From: Sorangium sp051521495
GTDB taxonomy: Bacteria > Myxococcota_A > Polyangia > Polyangiales > Polyangiaceae
NCBI RefSeq assembly: GCF_051521495.1
Contig: NZ_CP150355.1
Location: 9,796,001 to 9,860,000, forward strand
Direction: 5' to 3'
DNA: 64,000 nucleotides
Made by a program: the position numbers and the translations under genes. Position 1 is the first letter of the stretch, and each line of letters starts with the position of its first letter. Below, piece after piece: positions 57,314-64,000 of this stretch. A model generated the notes under the pieces. The model was not told the origin of the DNA and did no database searches. It saw only the letters and a program-made list of their open reading frames with translations.

Positions 57314-58240
57314 TCATCGAGCTCCGCGCCGCCCTCGGCCGGGCGCCTCGTTGCCGCCTCGCCTGCCGCTCAGGAACGCGAACGCCTGGTCGACCTGCTC
57401 GTCGGTCATCGTGTGCCCCGCGCGCGGCTTGCCGAGCGACCTCGAAGGCCACTTCAGCCTGCGGAGCATCTTCGCGAGCGCCACCTGGTCCCGGTGCGCC
57501 GGGTCCTTCCCGCCCCAGCCGACGAAGATCGGCGCGCGCCGCCTGGCCTGCTCGCCCGCCCGCTGCAGGTAGCGCGCGCCCGATCCGCCGGCGAACGCCG
57601 CGTAGCCGTCGACCGGCAGCCGCCCGCGCATCGCCAGCGACGTCGCGTAGTACGCCCCGTTGGAGAAGCCGAACACGAGCACCCGCTCGAAGCGCCCGCC
57701 CGCGCGCCGCTCGAGCTCCGCGCGCGCCGCGTCCCACTCGGCGAGCAGGGCGTCCTCGTGGGCCGCCTGCGCGGCGGAGGCGGTGGGCCAGCACCACCAG
57801 TCTTCCATGGCCTTCGGACCGATCCCGCGCCGGCCGCGCGGCATCATCACGGCGACCCCGTGCCGGGCGCCGGCCCGCGCCGCGCCCCGCTGCTGCGCCC
57901 ACTGCCACCCTGAATCGGGCTGAACGACCCCGTGCAGGAAGATCACGAGCACCCGCGGGCCAGCCGCCTCCCTGGCCGGCAGGAAGGCGCACGCCTCGCC
58001 GGGCAGCGACGCGAGCTCCGGCGCACACCAGCGGGCCGCGGCCGCGGCCTCCGGAAGCGCGGGCGCGCTCGCAGGGGGCGCCGCCGCAGGGGCCGCGCTC
58101 GCCGCGGGCGCGGCCGCCGCAGGCGCGCTCGCGGGGGGCGCCGCCACGGGGGGCAGGCTGGCCCCGCCGCCGTCGGCCGAGGCGGATGCGCTCGCGGCCA
58201 GGAGCGCGGCCACGGACAGCACCGTCACGAGCGAGCGCAT
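57314..58240 (-). CDS. Exported alpha/beta-hydrolase (esterase)
   Basis: A 308-residue protein with a signal peptide (VTVLSVAALLAASASASA), a ~50-residue Ala/Pro linker, and an alpha/beta-hydrolase domain. The oxyanion region is VLVIFLHGVV, the nucleophile elbow GFSNGAYY, the Asp in GGKDPAHRD and the His in AGHTMTDEQ. The general layout is that of phospholipase/carboxylesterase-type (dienelactone hydrolase-like) proteins. Secreted, substrate unknown. It lies just upstream of the decarboxylase gene in the same direction, 4 bp away. Confidence 0.8.
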   Translation of the reverse strand: MRSLVTVLSVAALLAASASASADGGGASLPPVAAPPASAPAAAAPAASAAPAAAPPASAPALPEAAAAARWCAPELASLPGEACAFLPAREAAGPRVLVIFLHGVVQPDSGWQWAQQRGAARAGARHGVAVMMPRGRRGIGPKAMEDWWCWPTASAAQAAHEDALLAEWDAARAELERRAGGRFERVLVFGFSNGAYYATSLAMRGRLPVDGYAAFAGGSGARYLQRAGEQARRRAPIFVGWGGKDPAHRDQVALAKMLRRLKWPSRSLGKPRAGHTMTDEQVDQAFAFLSGRRGGNEAPGRGRRGAR

Positions 58241-58372
58241 GGGTGCGCACTACCATGTCCGCGCTTCCGCCGGGAATCCCCCTCGCCTTCTCCTTGTGCG
58301 CCCTTGCCCCTCGCGCCGCGGCGTCGAACGCTCACCGACGACGGGACCTGGTTCGGCGCGGGCCGCGCGGCG

Positions 58373-59338
58373 TCAGAGCCGCACCTCGATGCCTGCGCCC
58401 GACGCGCTCAGCCACGGCGTCACGGAGCCCGCCTTGGTCGTGCTCGGCGCAGGGTCCTTCAGCAGCAGGTAGAGCCCGACGCCCACGGTCGCGACGCCGA
58501 CGCCGCCGAGGACGTCGCCGACGATCCCCTTGGCGCGCGCTGCGCCTGCGTCCGCGCCCGTGCTCGATCGCGCATCGCCTGCCTGCTGCAGGCCGGAGAG
58601 CCCGAGGAGGGTGCCGCCGGCGAGGAGCGCGCCACCCACGCCCAGAACGACGACCGGGAGCGTCCGGCTCGGTGGCGCATCGGCAGCGTCGACCGCGGGG
58701 GGCAACCCGCCCGCCGAAGCCGAGGCTCGGCCTGCCGCCGCCGTGGCTCGCGCCAGGGCGATAGGGACCTCGACCGAGCCGCCCTCGCCGACGCTGAACC
58801 GGGCAGCTGCAGCGCGGAATCCCGGAGCGCTCGCCACGATCTCGTGGGCGCCCGGGTCCAGCTCGATGACCTGACCGGGCGCCGCGCGCAGCGGCCTCCC
58901 GTCCACGGCCAGCGTCAGCCCGTCGAGCTCGGCGGGCCTGACGGCGATCGTCGCTCGGCCGATGCGCGCTTCGAGCGCTGCGACCGCCTCGCGCGCCGGC
59001 CCGACATAGGGTGTCGTCGTCGACGTCGGGGGCTCGGCCAGGAATGCGCGAAAGCTGGCGAGCGCGTCGGCGAGGTGCCCGGTCTCCTTCTGCGCGACGC
59101 CGAGGCTATATCGCGTGAGGGGAGCTGCCTTGATCTCCAGCGATCGGGCGTACAGCGCGCGCGCCTCCTCCCAGCGCCCCTGCTTGGCCAGCTTGGCCCC
59201 CTGGACGAACAGCACGCGCGCCGACTCCACATCGCCCGCGCCCTGCGCCGACGCGGGGAGCGGGGTCGCGGCCATGAACAAGGCCGCCGCGAGGGTGACG
59301 CCGATCCTTGCGGATCGAGCTGCGGAGCGCGCGCTCAT
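58373..59338 (-). CDS. TPR/PEGA protein of kinase operon
   Basis: A 321-residue exported protein: a signal peptide ending ATPLPASA, then TPR-like helices (~35-105, ARVLFVQGAKLAKQGRWEEA, RYSLGVAQKETGHLADALAS). A PEGA-like beta domain (~130-200, LTLAVDGRPLRAAPGQVIEL, HEIVASAPGF) and two C-terminal hydrophobic stretches follow (LPVVVLGVGGALLAGGTLLG and VLGGVGVATVGVGLYLLL). Same architecture as 31822-32784. ATGA overlap with the preceding lipoprotein (59335-59338) decides the start and shows operon coupling to it and to the kinase. Confidence 0.75.
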   Translation of the reverse strand: MSARSAARSARIGVTLAAALFMAATPLPASAQGAGDVESARVLFVQGAKLAKQGRWEEARALYARSLEIKAAPLTRYSLGVAQKETGHLADALASFRAFLAEPPTSTTTPYVGPAREAVAALEARIGRATIAVRPAELDGLTLAVDGRPLRAAPGQVIELDPGAHEIVASAPGFRAAAARFSVGEGGSVEVPIALARATAAAGRASASAGGLPPAVDAADAPPSRTLPVVVLGVGGALLAGGTLLGLSGLQQAGDARSSTGADAGAARAKGIVGDVLGGVGVATVGVGLYLLLKDPAPSTTKAGSVTPWLSASGAGIEVRL

Positions 59339-60480
59339 GAGCACTCTCCCTGCCGGCACTGCGCGCCGGCGGGGCACCTGTTGCCACAGGCGCCGCAATG
59401 ATTGTGGTTGTTCCACAGGTTGGTCTCGCAATGGTGCGCCGGGTCCCCGTCGCAATCGGCGAAATGGCCATTGCAGGTCGCTCCGCCGCCGGCGCCGCCG
59501 CTCGCGCCGTCGCCCCCCTCGCCGCTCGCGCCAGGGCCGCTTCCGCTGCCTTCGCCGCTTCCGCCGCCCTCGCCGTTTCCGCTGCTCGCGCCAGGGCCGC
59601 TTCCGCTGCCTTCGCCGCCCTCACCGCTTCCGCTGCCTTCGCCGCCTTCACCGCTTCCGCTGCTCCCGCCCTCGCCGCCACCGCTGCTCACGCCAGGGCC
59701 GCTTCCGCTGCTCGCGACAGGGCCGCTTCCGCTGCTCGCGGCAGGGCCGCTGCCGCTGCTCGCATCGGGGCCGCTTCCGCTGCTCGCGGCAGGGCCGCTG
59801 CCGCTGCTCGCATCGGGGCCGCTTCCGCTGCTCGCATCGGGGCCGCTTCCGCTGCTCGCGGCAGGGCCGCTGCCGCTGCTTGCGCCGGGGCCGCTCCCGC
59901 TGCTCGCGCTAGCGCCGCTCCCGCTGCTCGCGCCGTCGCCGCTCCCGCTGCTCGCGCTAGCGCCGCTCCCGCTGCTCGCGCCGTCGCCGCTCCCGCTGCT
60001 CGCGCCGGGGCCGCTCCCGCTGCTCGCGCCCGCGCCGCTCCCGCTGCTCGCGCTAGCGCCGCTCCCGCTGCTCGCGCTAGCGCCGCTCCCGCTGCTCGCG
60101 CCGTCGCCGCTTCCGCTGCTCGCGCCCGCGCCGCCCCCGCTGCCCGCGCCGCTTCCGCTGCTCGCGCCCGCATCGCCCCCGCTGCTCGCGTCCGCGCCGC
60201 CCCCGCTGCTCGTTGGTGTCTCGTCGCCACCGCCGCTCACGGTGGTGCCGCTCGTGCTCGCGCCGCTGTTCCTGTGGAGGTCGCCACCGCCACGCCCGTC
60301 GGCGGCTTGATCCTCGGGCCCTCCGGCGCCCTCTGTTTCGTCGGTCTTGTCGGACAGCTCCGCGTCGATCAGGGCGGAGCAACCTCCCGGCCCGAGCGCC
60401 GCCGCGGCGAGCGTGACGAGGAGGAGCAGCAGATCGCCAGAACCGCGAACGGAGCGGAGCTTCACACCGGAAATGCGCAT
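59335..60480 (-). CDS. SSGSG-repeat lipoprotein with Cys-rich C-terminus
   Basis: A 381-residue lipoprotein. The signal peptide ends ALGPGGC. After an acidic stretch comes a ~250-residue low-complexity region of about 20 octapeptides (ASSGSG + two variable residues: PG, PD, PA, DG, AS, AG). The ~55-residue C-terminal domain is Cys-rich (CNGHFADCDGDPAHHC, NHCGACGNRCPAGAQC). Such a stalk-plus-knob design suggests a flexible surface spacer; the terminal domain recurs in many myxobacterial surface proteins. It starts 7 bp after the kinase stop and overlaps the TPR gene. Confidence 0.75.
   Translation of the reverse strand: MRISGVKLRSVRGSGDLLLLLVTLAAAALGPGGCSALIDAELSDKTDETEGAGGPEDQAADGRGGGDLHRNSGASTSGTTVSGGGDETPTSSGGGADASSGGDAGASSGSGAGSGGGAGASSGSGDGASSGSGASASSGSGASASSGSGAGASSGSGPGASSGSGDGASSGSGASASSGSGDGASSGSGASASSGSGPGASSGSGPAASSGSGPDASSGSGPDASSGSGPAASSGSGPDASSGSGPAASSGSGPVASSGSGPGVSSGGGEGGSSGSGEGGEGSGSGEGGEGSGSGPGASSGNGEGGGSGEGSGSGPGASGEGGDGASGGAGGGATCNGHFADCDGDPAHHCETNLWNNHNHCGACGNRCPAGAQCRQGECS
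59480..60230. repeat. 24-bp minisatellite coding the SSGSG stalk
   Basis: About 20-25 tandem copies of a 24-bp unit (GCCGCT(T/C)CCGCTGCTCGCG + 6 variable bases on the + strand), most of them exact apart from the six variable positions, which encode PG, PD, PA, DG, AS or AG. Expected to change copy number by slippage, changing stalk length without shifting the frame. Confidence 0.85.
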
Positions 60481-60487
60481 GACCACC

Positions 60488-62287
60488 TCAGAAGTCGGGC
60501 GCCGCCGGCAGCGGCATGGACGTGGATGAGACGGGCCGCGGACGCGGCGACGCAGCTCGCTGAGCGCGCGGCTCGACCCGCTGGCGGGGCGGCTCGATCG
60601 GTCGCCGGGGCGACTCGACCCGCTGGCCGGACGGCTCGACCCGCTGGTCGGAAGGCTCGGCCGGCCGAGCGCGCGGCTCAGCCTGCGCCGGGGACAGCTC
60701 GTCCCACGGATCGCCCGGCTCGCCCCACGGATCGCTCGCCTCGTCCCGCTGGACGGACGCCTTGCCCGCCGCCGGCGCGCCCCTCGCGGCCGTCTCGGAA
60801 GCCGCCGCGCGCGGCGCGCCCGCGTCCTCAGGGAGCGCAAGGTCCACAGAGGAGGTCGCCGCCCGGGTCGTCACCCGCAGCGCCGCCGGCGCGCCCGAGC
60901 CGACGGCAGGAGCGGCGGCCGCGACCTCCGGCCGAGCGGTGTCCGCGCTCGCGCTCCCACCCCGCGCGTCCCGCCCCAGGAGGACCATCAGAGGCGCCGC
61001 GAAGGCGAGCGCCCCGACCACGAGCGCCTTCTGGAGCCACGGCGGGCGCGTGAATCCGAGCGGAGCTCCGCGCCATGCCTGGGGCATCCGGATGGTGCCC
61101 CCACGGCGCCCCACGGGCGTGGCCCCCGGCGCCGGCAGCGCGACCGGCGCCGCCCGCGCGCCGCGCGGGCGCTGCGTCGCCCCCTCCAGGCGCTGCGCCG
61201 CCACCGCCGCCCCGGGCGCTGCGCCCAGAGACGCGGCGATCGGGGCCATCTTCTCCTCCGTGAGCGGCGGCTCTGCCTCTCGCGCGAGCCACTGGTGCGC
61301 GAGCGACGTGCCCGCCACGTCCGCCGTCACCCCGCGCTCCACCGCCCAGGCGGCCAGGGCGCGGCCGAGCGCGCGCATGCTGGGCCATCGATCGGCGGGC
61401 GACTTGGCCAGCCCGCGCCGGAGGATCGCCCACAGCGCATCGTCGCCGGCGCCGAGCTCGGTCGTCGGCGCCGGCTCCTTGCTGAAGATCGCCACGATCA
61501 CCGCGCTCAGGGTCTCCCCGCTGAACGGCCGCTGTCCGGTGATGAGCTCGTACATCACCACGCAGAACGCCCAGACGTCGGTCTGCTCGCCGACGTCCAG
61601 CTGGCCGTCGGCCTGCTCCGGCGACATGTACTCCGGGCTGCCGACGATCATCCCTCGCTGCGTGATCGCGGGGCTCGCCACGTTGGCGAGCTTGGCGATG
61701 CCGAAGTCGACCACCTTCGGGACGTATCCGCCCGCGCCGTCGGGCACGATGAGGATGTTGGCAGGCTTGATGTCGCGGTGGACGATGCGCTGCGCGTGGG
61801 CGGTCGCGAGCGCGCACGCGACCGGCAAGAGCAACTGAACCGCTTGCTCCGCCGGCACACGCCCCCTCGACTCCAGCCAGCTCGAGAGCGACGTGCCCTC
61901 GAGCAGCTCCATCACCAGGAACGGCTCGCCCGAGTCGGTCTCGCCGAAATCGAACACGCGCACGATCGCCGGATGGCCGAGCCTCGCGGTCGCGCGCGCC
62001 TCCCGGAGCAACCGCTCGGCGGCGTGGGCGTCGAGCTGGTCCTCGTGGAGCACCTTGATCGCCACGTCGACGTCGAGCCAAAGGCTGCGCGCCCGCCACA
62101 CCGTGCCCATGCCCCCCGCGCCCAGCCGACCCACGATCTGGTACTTGCCCGCGAGGATCTCGCCCACGGCGCGCTCCCTGTGCGGCGCTCCACGGACGCT
62201 GGACGAAACGCCTCCCGTGCTCTCATCGCCTCTCCCGGCGAGCGCGAGCCATCCGCTCTGGCCAGGGACATGGTGCTCGTCCATCAT
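60488..62287 (-). CDS. Membrane-anchored Ser/Thr protein kinase
   Basis: A 599-residue kinase with all key residues: GRLGAGGMGTVW, DVAIKVL (Lys), HRDIKPANILI, VVDFGIAKL, GSPEYMSPEQ, DVWAFCVVMYEL. A long Ala/Arg-rich linker leads to one membrane helix (ALVVGALAFAAPLMVLLG, ~435-452) and a ~145-residue outer tail with degenerate (S/P)(D/G)QRVEP(S/P) repeats. Expected to be active. First gene of the kinase - stalk lipoprotein - TPR/PEGA operon. Start 62287 has GGAGG 8 nt upstream. Confidence 0.9.
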   Translation of the reverse strand: MMDEHHVPGQSGWLALAGRGDESTGGVSSSVRGAPHRERAVGEILAGKYQIVGRLGAGGMGTVWRARSLWLDVDVAIKVLHEDQLDAHAAERLLREARATARLGHPAIVRVFDFGETDSGEPFLVMELLEGTSLSSWLESRGRVPAEQAVQLLLPVACALATAHAQRIVHRDIKPANILIVPDGAGGYVPKVVDFGIAKLANVASPAITQRGMIVGSPEYMSPEQADGQLDVGEQTDVWAFCVVMYELITGQRPFSGETLSAVIVAIFSKEPAPTTELGAGDDALWAILRRGLAKSPADRWPSMRALGRALAAWAVERGVTADVAGTSLAHQWLAREAEPPLTEEKMAPIAASLGAAPGAAVAAQRLEGATQRPRGARAAPVALPAPGATPVGRRGGTIRMPQAWRGAPLGFTRPPWLQKALVVGALAFAAPLMVLLGRDARGGSASADTARPEVAAAAPAVGSGAPAALRVTTRAATSSVDLALPEDAGAPRAAASETAARGAPAAGKASVQRDEASDPWGEPGDPWDELSPAQAEPRARPAEPSDQRVEPSGQRVESPRRPIEPPRQRVEPRAQRAASPRPRPVSSTSMPLPAAPDF

Positions 62288-62631
62288 GGGTCGCCCTCCT
62301 GGAAAGCAAGCGGCGAACCAGGAGCAGCGCCCTCACCTCCGGCAGCGCCGGCGCGGCGAAACACCCAGGCGAGGTCCTTTTGCGCGCGCGGCATCCGGCG
62401 AGCTCGACGCTCGCCCGCGCGCCCTCACGGCAAGTCGAGAACGGATTCCCCTCTCCGGCGGGGAATCGGCCGCGCGCATCGGTCACGCTGGGGCAATTTG
62501 CACCAAGGTAGTTCGAGAGGGAGCGAGGCCTTGCCATGATCCCTGGCAAAGCCCCGACCCCGGGCTCATCGAATCGATCCCAGCGAGCGCGCGCGGCGGC
62601 CGATGAAGCGCAGAGAAGCGCAGATGCGCTC
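62288..62631. other. Gap between kinase operon and GH3 gene
   Basis: 344 bp upstream of the kinase operon and downstream of the GH3 gene. A small palindrome (AGCGCAGATGCGCT, ~62613-62626) lies just past the GH3 stop and may be a weak terminator stem. No gene seen. Confidence 0.5.
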
Positions 62632-64000
62632 TCAGTCGGCCAGGTGCACCGCTGTCTGTCTCGTCAGGACGGTGGCCGAGTGCCCCGCGTGCAGCGTGTA
62701 GATCCCGGGCTCCACCTGCCAGCGGCCCGCCGCCCAGTGCGCGAAGGCCCGCGGCTCCAGCGTGACGGTGATGTCGACCGTCTGGTCGGGCTCGGCCTCG
62801 ACGGACGCGAAGCCTGCCAGCCAGAGCACGGGGCGCTCGACCTCGGAGTCCGGCCGCGACAGGTAGAGCTGGACCACGTGACGCCCGCGGCGGGTCCCGA
62901 CGTTGCGCACGCGCACCCGCGCCTCGACCGCCGCGCCGGCCGCGACGCTCGGCGGCACCTCCACATCGAGGATCTCCCAGCGCGTGTAGCCCAGGCCGTG
63001 CCCGAACGGGTACGCCGGCGCGAGGCCCGCGCGGGCCCAGGCCCGGTATCCGATGTGCAGGCCCTCGGCATAGACCAGCTTGCCGTTCTCGGGCTTCGTC
63101 GAGAGCACGGGCACGTCCTCCATCCGCGACGGCCAGGTCGTGGGCAGGCGGCCGCCGGGCTCCACCGTGCCGAGCAGCACGTCGGCGGCGGCGGTGCCGA
63201 ACTCCTGGCCCGGGAACCACGCGAGCACCACCGCGGCCACCTCGTCACGCCAGGGCATGGTCACCGGCCCGCCGGCGTTCACCAGCACGATCGTCCGCGG
63301 GTTGACGGCCGCGACGGCGCTGACCAGCTCGTCCTGGCGGCCGGGGAGATCGAGCGAGGTCCGGTCGAAGCCCTCGCTCTCGATCGCCTCGGTGGTGCCG
63401 ACGACCACGATCGCCACGTCGGAGGAGCGCGCGAGCTCCACGGCGCGCGCGAGCTCCTCGTCGTCGGACAGCGCGGGGACCTCGACGCCCAGGGAGAACG
63501 CCACCGCGAGCGTGCCCGAGGGGACCGTGTGCGTGAGGGCGAGATCGACCTCCTGTTCGGCGGCCAGGGACAGCTCGGCCGCCCGCTGCGGCGGGGCGAG
63601 CAAGGCCGCGGCGATGTCGTCCTTGTCCGGCAGGACCGCCTCGTCGAAGAGGACCTGCCCGCCGGCGGTGAGGCGGTAGACGCCCACGCCGGCAACGCCG
63701 ATCCGGTAGCGGCCCGCCTCGGCGGCGCGGAACCGCGTCGTCACCTCGATCGTCGCGGCCTCGTTCGCGCGGTGGTCCCCGATGTACGTGAGGCGTCCGA
63801 CGTCGCGGTGCTCCTCGTGCAGGACGCCGCCCTTCGCGTCGAGGAACCGCACGTGGACGCCGCGCTGCCCGGTCACGGGGTCGACGACCTGGTCCCCGGC
63901 CACCGGCACGAGCCCCTCGTGGATGCGGACGCCGACGGCGTGGACCACGTCGGCGCTCCGGCCGAGCGCGGCGCGCACCCCGTCCATCGGCGAGACGGCG
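62632..64000 (-). CDS. GH3 beta-glucosidase, C-terminal part (runs off window)
   Basis: 456 codons of a GH3 enzyme, open through the right edge. SPMDGVRAALG marks the end of the (alpha/beta)6 inter-domain link, followed by a PA14-like insertion (~VRFLDAKGGVLHEEH to LTAGGQVLFDE). The (alpha/beta)6 sandwich has AIVVVGTTEAIESEGFDRTS (the acid/base Glu lies in this region), RTIVLVNAGGPVTMPW and AWFPGQEFGTAAADVLLG. The C-terminal fibronectin III domain ends the protein (VRVRNVGTRRGRHVVQLYLS). The catalytic barrel with the nucleophile Asp is beyond the window. The PA14 insertion is known in beta-glucosidases such as BglX-like and KmBglI. Confidence 0.9.
   Translation of the reverse strand, partial: AVSPMDGVRAALGRSADVVHAVGVRIHEGLVPVAGDQVVDPVTGQRGVHVRFLDAKGGVLHEEHRDVGRLTYIGDHRANEAATIEVTTRFRAAEAGRYRIGVAGVGVYRLTAGGQVLFDEAVLPDKDDIAAALLAPPQRAAELSLAAEQEVDLALTHTVPSGTLAVAFSLGVEVPALSDDEELARAVELARSSDVAIVVVGTTEAIESEGFDRTSLDLPGRQDELVSAVAAVNPRTIVLVNAGGPVTMPWRDEVAAVVLAWFPGQEFGTAAADVLLGTVEPGGRLPTTWPSRMEDVPVLSTKPENGKLVYAEGLHIGYRAWARAGLAPAYPFGHGLGYTRWEILDVEVPPSVAAGAAVEARVRVRNVGTRRGRHVVQLYLSRPDSEVERPVLWLAGFASVEAEPDQTVDITVTLEPRAFAHWAAGRWQVEPGIYTLHAGHSATVLTRQTAVHLAD

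Noticed and set aside
59398..61053. + strand Ala/Arg-rich frame of 551 codons across the minisatellite
   Set aside because: It is the complement of the SSGSG repeat, which sits in frame after a proper lipoprotein signal on the minus strand.

Overview
The window is about 70% G+C with strongly GC-biased third codon positions. It carries many lipobox proteins with Gly/Ala/Ser-rich linkers, Ser/Thr kinases of several designs, a protein ending in a MYXO-CTERM-like sorting tail, and several secreted polysaccharide-degrading enzymes. Together these point to a large-genome soil myxobacterium of the Sorangium/Polyangiaceae type. This is an inference from gene content; no rRNA or tRNA gene is visible.

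Layout. 1-9.3 kb: the start of a Ser/Thr kinase, a DUF2934 protein, a sigma-54-activator-like protein without the GAFTGA loop, a CE6-type esterase, a GNAT gene remnant and a 1716-residue kinase/AAA-ATPase/GAF/histidine-kinase hybrid. 9.4-14.8 kb: a glycan cluster with an AraC regulator, a GH16 lipoprotein, a GH13 lipoprotein, and a decayed fragment copied from that GH13 gene. 14.9-23.4 kb: a 14-motif Kelch surface protein, a lipoprotein, a palindromic repeat, D-Ala-D-Ala ligase and an ATP-dependent DNA ligase.

23.6-32.8 kb is the accessory part. Two divergent copies of an unrecognised lipoprotein + ~374-residue protein module face away from each other. A third decayed copy ends at a MITE-like element with perfect 16-bp terminal inverted repeats. 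Next come a bacteriocin-like Cys-rich peptide with a small membrane partner, and a four-gene operon built around a pseudokinase. 33.3-38.1 kb: a hypothetical gene, an array of alternating hairpins with a period near 42 bp, an arsR-arsI-aqpS-arsC operon that uses an aquaglyceroporin instead of an ArsB pump, a cupin and a nucleotidyltransferase.

38.2-45.2 kb is conserved housekeeping: aroA, cmk and rpsA, with two related envelope-protein genes between cmk and rpsA. 45.3-55.8 kb holds two HIT proteins, an AI-2E family permease, an S51-like peptidase, a beta-carbonic anhydrase + SulP transporter pair, a FAD-linked oxidase and a PDZ lipoprotein. 55.9-64 kb, all on the minus strand, has a PLP decarboxylase, an esterase, a kinase / minisatellite-lipoprotein / TPR operon, and the C-terminal part of a GH3 beta-glucosidase that runs off the window.

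The most promising undescribed system is the duplicated lipoprotein-effector module at 23.6-28.5 kb. The Cys-rich peptide pair beside it and the hairpin array at 34.2-34.5 kb come next.
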